A stretch of 64,000 nucleotides of DNA, taken from NCBI RefSeq assembly GCF_000233955.1, contig NZ_JH376578.1, positions 18,695 to 82,694 of the forward strand, read 5' to 3'. Positions 59,868 to 64,000 of the stretch are shown in pieces. The notes under the pieces are model-generated. The model made no database searches, was not told the origin of the DNA, and saw nothing but the letters and a program-made list of their open reading frames with translations. The DNA is from Paraprevotella clara YIT 11840. Its GTDB lineage: Bacteria > Bacteroidota > Bacteroidia > Bacteroidales > Bacteroidaceae. Position numbers and translations under genes: made by a program. Every line of letters begins with the position of its first letter. The first letter of the stretch is position 1.

Positions 59868-61298
59868 TTATTTTACAGTGTGATACATGATTTCAACTAA
59901 CATTACCGCATCTTCCAATGTCATCAACTGCTGCCGAAGGTTTTTCATTCCCTCTTGCACTCTTGCCAAGAAATAACCGTCGTGCGTCAACAGATAAAGA
60001 CGGAACAGCATATATACACGTTCCACCTGAGTACACTCCATACGTTCTATTTTGCGTTCCAATACTCGAAGTTGTTCCCTCGTTTCCATTCCGCAAGCCT
60101 GCATCAACGTAAGGGCATCTACCGTAACCGCAGGAGCCTCCTCACCCATTCGGCCTTGCAACAAAACGGCAATCCTCTCGCAGTCATCACGATGTTCTTT
60201 CGTAGGACGGTTCTGCATCTTGGCCAAGTAATAACGCCCTATTCCGGCTAAATCCTCCACCGACATCGTTTCCCCGATATTTTGCCTGATATACGCATCC
60301 ACCGTTTCAAGCAAATCTTCGGGATTCTCCTCTATAAGCCCTTCTTTTGACAGATATTCTATCAGCCAGCAACATCCGCATATACCGCTCCGGAAAGTCA
60401 TGTCGTGCATCACCGTCCCCAGACTGTCTTGTGCCTTGCACAACAAATCATAACCCGCGTCCGCATAGTTTCGCATCTGTGTCATACGGGCAAACAGGAA
60501 CAGGAAGTGTACATAGCCGAAGTATCCGTCCTCACCCGCCGAGAAAGCCGATATTCGTTCCGTCCCTATCCAATGCCCCAACGTGTTACAGAGTTCCCTG
60601 AAGGTATTCCTGTCGCAGCAATACCGTCTTTCAGAAGGCAGGCAATCATAGTGAAGCACCTTGGTAGACAGGTTATATTTTCGTAAGTAAGCAGCCAGTT
60701 CCCTATTATGGATGGCCTGTCCCGATTGGATGGGACGCGTATGCACCACGCTTACTTCGTCAATGACGGCCATGTCCCTTTGCGAAGCATCAATCAACAC
60801 CGGCCAATGGGTTTCCGTCCCCCATCCCGTCTCGTTCTCATTAAAAGTGAACAACACTTTGTTTAATGCCTCACGTGAGAAACACGGCACCATCATTTCC
60901 ACGAAATTGATATACCGCAACTTGCAATATCTGTCTTGCAACGTATGGCTCCACGTGTAATAAGACATACGCAATGCCGGCTGTGCAATCTGCAAGCGGT
61001 AACGCCGCATAGCCTCGAACAGGGTATTGATGGCCGCGGCATCCATTTGGATGTCATCATCCGGAAAGAAGAAATAATCATACCGTTCTTTCAACTCCGG
61101 ATACATTTCAAGATACCGGTAGATAACTCTCAACTTATATCCTTTGATGTGGCAAATATACTCCGTGTCTCCATGAAACTCTTCCATGGAATCATCGTAG
61201 ACCACCAAGTGCAAGTCGAAATTGCACTCCCCCTTCAGCCACATACGGTGCAGGCTGTTCCGCCCTACTGCCGAAATCACACAATTGGAATGGTTCAT
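59868..61298 (-). CDS. DUF707 protein with a LanC-like carboxy region
   Basis: A 476-residue protein. Residues about 1-190 match DUF707: FFFPDDDIQMD (Asp80-82), LQIAQPALRMSYYTW, FVEMMVPCFSREALNKV and ETGWGTETHWPV, the usual QPAL, VExMxPxFSR and GWG landmarks. Residues about 230-400 form a helical barrel-like region with SGICGCCWLIEYLSKEGLIE and VEDLAGIGRYYLAKMQ, which resemble the repeats of LanC-like proteins in this phylum. The classical LanC zinc ligands (Cys-Cys-His late in the chain) are not evident, and the domain is short. It starts one nucleotide inside the preceding stop (TAATG), so it is coupled to the small membrane gene. Confidence 0.65.
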   Translation of the reverse strand: MNHSNCVISAVGRNSLHRMWLKGECNFDLHLVVYDDSMEEFHGDTEYICHIKGYKLRVIYRYLEMYPELKERYDYFFFPDDDIQMDAAAINTLFEAMRRYRLQIAQPALRMSYYTWSHTLQDRYCKLRYINFVEMMVPCFSREALNKVLFTFNENETGWGTETHWPVLIDASQRDMAVIDEVSVVHTRPIQSGQAIHNRELAAYLRKYNLSTKVLHYDCLPSERRYCCDRNTFRELCNTLGHWIGTERISAFSAGEDGYFGYVHFLFLFARMTQMRNYADAGYDLLCKAQDSLGTVMHDMTFRSGICGCCWLIEYLSKEGLIEENPEDLLETVDAYIRQNIGETMSVEDLAGIGRYYLAKMQNRPTKEHRDDCERIAVLLQGRMGEEAPAVTVDALTLMQACGMETREQLRVLERKIERMECTQVERVYMLFRLYLLTHDGYFLARVQEGMKNLRQQLMTLEDAVMLVEIMYHTVK

Positions 61299-61501
61299 TA
61301 TATTTTGTTTTTAATTTGTTGGACTGTATGTTTCATAATATCCCTCATCAGTTGCTGCGACGGCCCTCCCGACCACAGCAATCCGGCACACACCAATGCC
61401 ATTACAATGACCACGATGGTTATGCCGTGCCGTGTAACAAACGGCAAGCGTCCCCCCATGAGCCGCTCTACTTCCGGACAATGTTGTTTCTGCTGTTTCA
61501 T
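61298..61501 (-). CDS. 67-residue single-span membrane protein, HlyD-amino-end-like
   Basis: A short protein with one hydrophobic helix (ITIVVIVMALVCAGLLWSGG) after CPEVERLMGGRLPFVTRHG. That opening resembles the first 45 residues of Bacteroidetes HlyD-family membrane fusion proteins (an EVxxLM..P.xxxRxG before the helix), but the periplasmic hairpin and lipoyl-like domains are missing. It overlaps the exporter gene by ATGA and the DUF707 gene by TAATG. It may be a truncated fusion protein or a separate small subunit of the exporter. Confidence 0.65.
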   Translation of the reverse strand: MKQQKQHCPEVERLMGGRLPFVTRHGITIVVIVMALVCAGLLWSGGPSQQLMRDIMKHTVQQIKNKI

Positions 61502-63714
61502 GCCATGACACTCATTTGATTTTTCACTAATTCATAATACCTGCCCCGTTTTTCCAACAAGCTTTGATGGTTGCCGCGCTCCACAATCTTTCCCTTGTCC
61601 ATCACGATGATTTGGTCGGCATCCTTTACGGTACTCAGGCGATGCGCACTGACCACCACCGTACGTCCTTTGTAGAAACAATGCAGATTGTCCATGATAT
61701 GGGCTTCATTGGTGGCATCGAGCGAATTGGTCGCCTCGTCGAGGAAAATATACTCCGGATTCTTGTAGATGGCACGGGCTATCAGGATGCGTTGCCGCTG
61801 TCCTTGGCTCACCCCCTTGCCCTCCATGCCGATGACGGTGTCATAGCCCAAAGGAAGAGACTCCACAAAATCATCAATCCGCGCCATACGGGCGGCACTT
61901 TTCATACGTTCTTTATCCGCCTCGTCTGTATTGAAAGCAATATTCCCCTCTATGGTATCGGAAAAGATAAAACTGTCCTGCATCACCGAACCAGTGGCCG
62001 CACGCCAAGTATGAGGGTTGATGTCCGAGAGATTGACTCCTCCCACCTTGATACTGCCACGGGTTGGTTCATAGAACCCCTGAAGCAGTTTGATCAGTGT
62101 GGTCTTTCCGCATCCGCTTTCGCCCACGATAGCCGTCACCTGACGCTCCGGAATATGGAGCGAAACGTCTTTCAAAGCCCAATCCCGCTCCGAACCGGTA
62201 TAGCTGAACGAAAGGCGTTCAATGCAAATGTCCCTTTTTTGAGGAAGCGTGGCCAGTTTTTTATCGATATCCGTCTCTTCGTCATCCTGCGAATGTATCT
62301 CATTCAACCGTTCCAAACTGATTTTCGCATCTTGGAACGACTGTGCAAAACCGATGAACTCCCCAATCGGAGCCGACACCTGCCCGATAATGTAGGTCAG
62401 GGACATCATCATACCCAGAGTCATCGAACCGTCCACCACGGCTTTCGCTGCGATATAATAAATAAGTATATGCGTGGTTTGCGTGAAAAACACCGAACCG
62501 GACTGCTGTACCTGCCCGATGCGAAGCCCTTTCAGGCCAATCTGAAAGAGCTTGACCTGTATCCGCTCCCACTCCCAACGCTTCTGGCGTTCGCTATTAT
62601 TGAGCTTGATGTCCTGCATGCCCTGTACTAACTGTATCATCTTGCTCTGTTCCAAAGCGGACTGGTTGAACCGCTTGATATCAAGTTCCCTCCGATAGCG
62701 CATAAAGAACGAAATCCATGCCACATACAAAGTATTGCCCACGAGAAATATGACCAACACCACCGTGTTGTAATAAGCCAATATACCCAAATATACAATG
62801 AAATTCACTATCGAAAACACGATACGCATACTGTTACCCAACAGAAAATTCTTTATCCGCCCATGGTCTCCAATACGTTGCAAGATGTCGCCCGTCATGC
62901 GCGCATCAAAAAACTGCAAGGGCATGGCCGTAAGTTTGATCAGGAAATCGGAAATCAGCGCAATATCGATACGCGAATTCATGTGCAGCATAATCCACGA
63001 ACGGATGTAGTCGATACTCAGTGTGGCCACAAAAAAGCCCAACTGTGCCAAAAGTATCAGGGTGATGATATCCAAATTTCGCCCGTTGATACCTTGGTCT
63101 ACCATCGCTTGCGAAAGGAAAGGCAACACCATCTGTATCAAACTCCCGACAAGCATGGCCAACAGCAACTGGCCTATCATGCAGCGGTAAGGCACGAAAT
63201 AACGGGTAAACGAAAGAATGCTTCTGCTGTTCTCCCGATATTCATCTTCCACCTTTCCCCAATTATCCCCCGGCTCCAACATCAAAACCACACCGCACCC
63301 TTTATCTTCGGCACGTCTTCCAATCCAACATCGCTCAAATTCTTCTCGGGTATAGGTAAGGCGTTGCGAGGCAGGATCTGAAATATGGATTTTATAACTT
63401 CCCGCCTTATCTCTTTCTATACCGTAACAAACTACAAAATGGTTTTGGTTCCAATACAGGATACAGGGAAATACACCCTCCTCCGCTAATTGGCTAAATG
63501 TCATTTTCATCCCCACCGTATCCAAACCGATATGTTCCGCTCCTTCGCTTATGCCTAACATATTGACTCCACGACGTGAAACATGGCAATGACGACGCAA
63601 CATCTCCGCTGTATAGTCTACACCGTAGTACCGCGCAATCATGCGTAAACAGGTAGGACCACAATCGGAAGTATTGTTTTGCCTGAAATGTGGAAAACGT
63701 TTAAACTTATTCAT
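61498..63714 (-). CDS. C39 peptidase-containing ABC exporter
   Basis: A 738-residue protein in three parts: an amino-terminal C39 cysteine protease (residues about 1-140; Cys18 in NTSDCGPTCL, His92 in NQNHFVVCYG, Asp113 in ISDPAS), a six-helix exporter membrane domain (about 165-460), and an ABC ATPase with GESGCGKTTLIKLL, VSQGQRQRILIARAI in place of LSGGQ, and EYIFLDEATNSLD. C39-ABC proteins cut a leader peptide after a Gly-Gly type site and export the core, as in class II bacteriocins and RiPPs. The catalytic triad is intact. No precursor peptide is inside the window. Confidence 0.93.
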   Translation of the reverse strand: MNKFKRFPHFRQNNTSDCGPTCLRMIARYYGVDYTAEMLRRHCHVSRRGVNMLGISEGAEHIGLDTVGMKMTFSQLAEEGVFPCILYWNQNHFVVCYGIERDKAGSYKIHISDPASQRLTYTREEFERCWIGRRAEDKGCGVVLMLEPGDNWGKVEDEYRENSRSILSFTRYFVPYRCMIGQLLLAMLVGSLIQMVLPFLSQAMVDQGINGRNLDIITLILLAQLGFFVATLSIDYIRSWIMLHMNSRIDIALISDFLIKLTAMPLQFFDARMTGDILQRIGDHGRIKNFLLGNSMRIVFSIVNFIVYLGILAYYNTVVLVIFLVGNTLYVAWISFFMRYRRELDIKRFNQSALEQSKMIQLVQGMQDIKLNNSERQKRWEWERIQVKLFQIGLKGLRIGQVQQSGSVFFTQTTHILIYYIAAKAVVDGSMTLGMMMSLTYIIGQVSAPIGEFIGFAQSFQDAKISLERLNEIHSQDDEETDIDKKLATLPQKRDICIERLSFSYTGSERDWALKDVSLHIPERQVTAIVGESGCGKTTLIKLLQGFYEPTRGSIKVGGVNLSDINPHTWRAATGSVMQDSFIFSDTIEGNIAFNTDEADKERMKSAARMARIDDFVESLPLGYDTVIGMEGKGVSQGQRQRILIARAIYKNPEYIFLDEATNSLDATNEAHIMDNLHCFYKGRTVVVSAHRLSTVKDADQIIVMDKGKIVERGNHQSLLEKRGRYYELVKNQMSVMA

Positions 63715-64000
63715 GGCTTTTTAGGATTCTTGTTCCAGTGAAACACCAAATGCAACATTACGTAATGGGGCAGAGAACGAAACCATGTTTCGGTACGCCC
63801 TTGCGCATTGACACTATATTGTGTGGAAGAGACCTGATGCAACAGGTCGAAAGCTTCAATCCTTGCAATGAGCTTGCCTTTCCAGAACGGTTGGCTGAGC
63901 GAGGCATTCAGCACAAAGTCATCCGTGTTCAGTTCCGAACTGCCATAGCCCCGGCGGCTGTACATTGTGGCATCGGCCGACAAGGTGGTCTTGATACGCG
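63711..64000 (-). CDS. Outer-membrane beta-barrel protein of the TonB-receptor type, carboxy fragment
   Basis: The last 95 or so codons of a gene entering from the right edge: SADATMYSRRGYGSSELNTD, ASLSQPFWKGKLIARIEAFD, SVNAQGRTETWFRSLPHYVM, LHLVFHWNKNPKKP. Strand-turn repetition, NAQGRTETW and LPxYVMLHLVF are hallmarks of the OMP_b-brl_3 carboxy barrel in Bacteroidetes. It overlaps the C39 exporter start by ATGA and heads the coupled operon in the window. It could be the outer-membrane partner of the exporter or a receptor for its product. Confidence 0.85.
   Translation of the reverse strand, partial: RIKTTLSADATMYSRRGYGSSELNTDDFVLNASLSQPFWKGKLIARIEAFDLLHQVSSTQYSVNAQGRTETWFRSLPHYVMLHLVFHWNKNPKKP

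Noticed and set aside
61498..63714. Loss of function of the exporter because LSGGQ reads VSQGQ
   Set aside because: VSQGQ-type signatures are common in C39-ABC exporters, and the other ATPase motifs are intact.

Overview
The window looks like a chromosomal segment from a gut-type Bacteroidales bacterium (Bacteroidaceae or Prevotellaceae level; species not resolvable by reading). The grounds are repeated Bacteroidetes promoters (TTTG, about 20 nt, TAnnTTTG), families typical of the phylum (DUF5690 carrier, DUF4494, CBM-bearing GH77, GH2-GH43 secreted enzyme, carboxy-terminal barrel of a TonB-type outer-membrane protein, C39-ABC exporter), lipoprotein signals and a classical thrS-infC-rpmI-rplT block. 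GC is near 50 percent, lower in intergenic regions and in the beta-helix gene at the left edge. I saw no rRNA, tRNA, CRISPR array, transposase or prophage.

Layout. 0-2.3 kb: two secreted proteins behind a long, structured leader with two tandem promoters. 2.3-7.6 kb: yaaA, then a phosphonate (2-aminoethylphosphonate) catabolic operon (carrier, phnX, phnW) with a divergent helix-turn-helix gene. 7.6-18.8 kb: carB, an ABC-F protein, a starch-binding GH77 glucanotransferase and a GH2-GH43 fusion. 18.9-19.2 kb: a candidate structured small RNA. 19.8-23.8 kb: an envelope lipid-carrier operon (DUF368, GT39, GtrA, GtrB-like GT2). 23.9-31.1 kb: translation genes, a TPR protein, def, ruvX and a SPOR lipoprotein. 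31.3-36.8 kb: a three-gene small membrane/stress operon, then DUF4494, YggS, acyl-CoA ligase and an iron alcohol dehydrogenase. 37-49 kb: a TonB-C protein, a Crp/Fnr regulator, lepA, two glutamate dehydrogenases, ogt, an Fsr-type exporter and a receiver-PEP/pyruvate-binding fusion. 49.2-57.1 kb: small genes, yebC, pheT, dnaB and ispE. 57.1-58.3 kb: repeats, a gene remnant and a VapC-type toxin-antitoxin pair. 58.3-64 kb: a tightly coupled operon with a TonB-type barrel, a C39 peptidase-ABC exporter, a 67-residue membrane protein, a DUF707 protein with a LanC-like tail, and two GT-A-like proteins.

Two things stand out. First, a dispersed intergenic repeat with a 22-bp period (core AATCGTTTGGCTGAGA) occurs at five sites (about 2.05, 19.5, 32.4, 44.4 and 57.4 kb); the 32.4-kb copy sits inside a roughly 286-bp element with 27-28-bp imperfect terminal inverted repeats. 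Second, the right-edge operon looks like an uncharacterised peptide modification and export locus; its precursor, if there is one, should lie beyond the right edge. Other points are mutually exclusive pairings in the left-edge leader and a toxin-antitoxin pair lying between a gene and a duplicated copy of that gene's 3' end.
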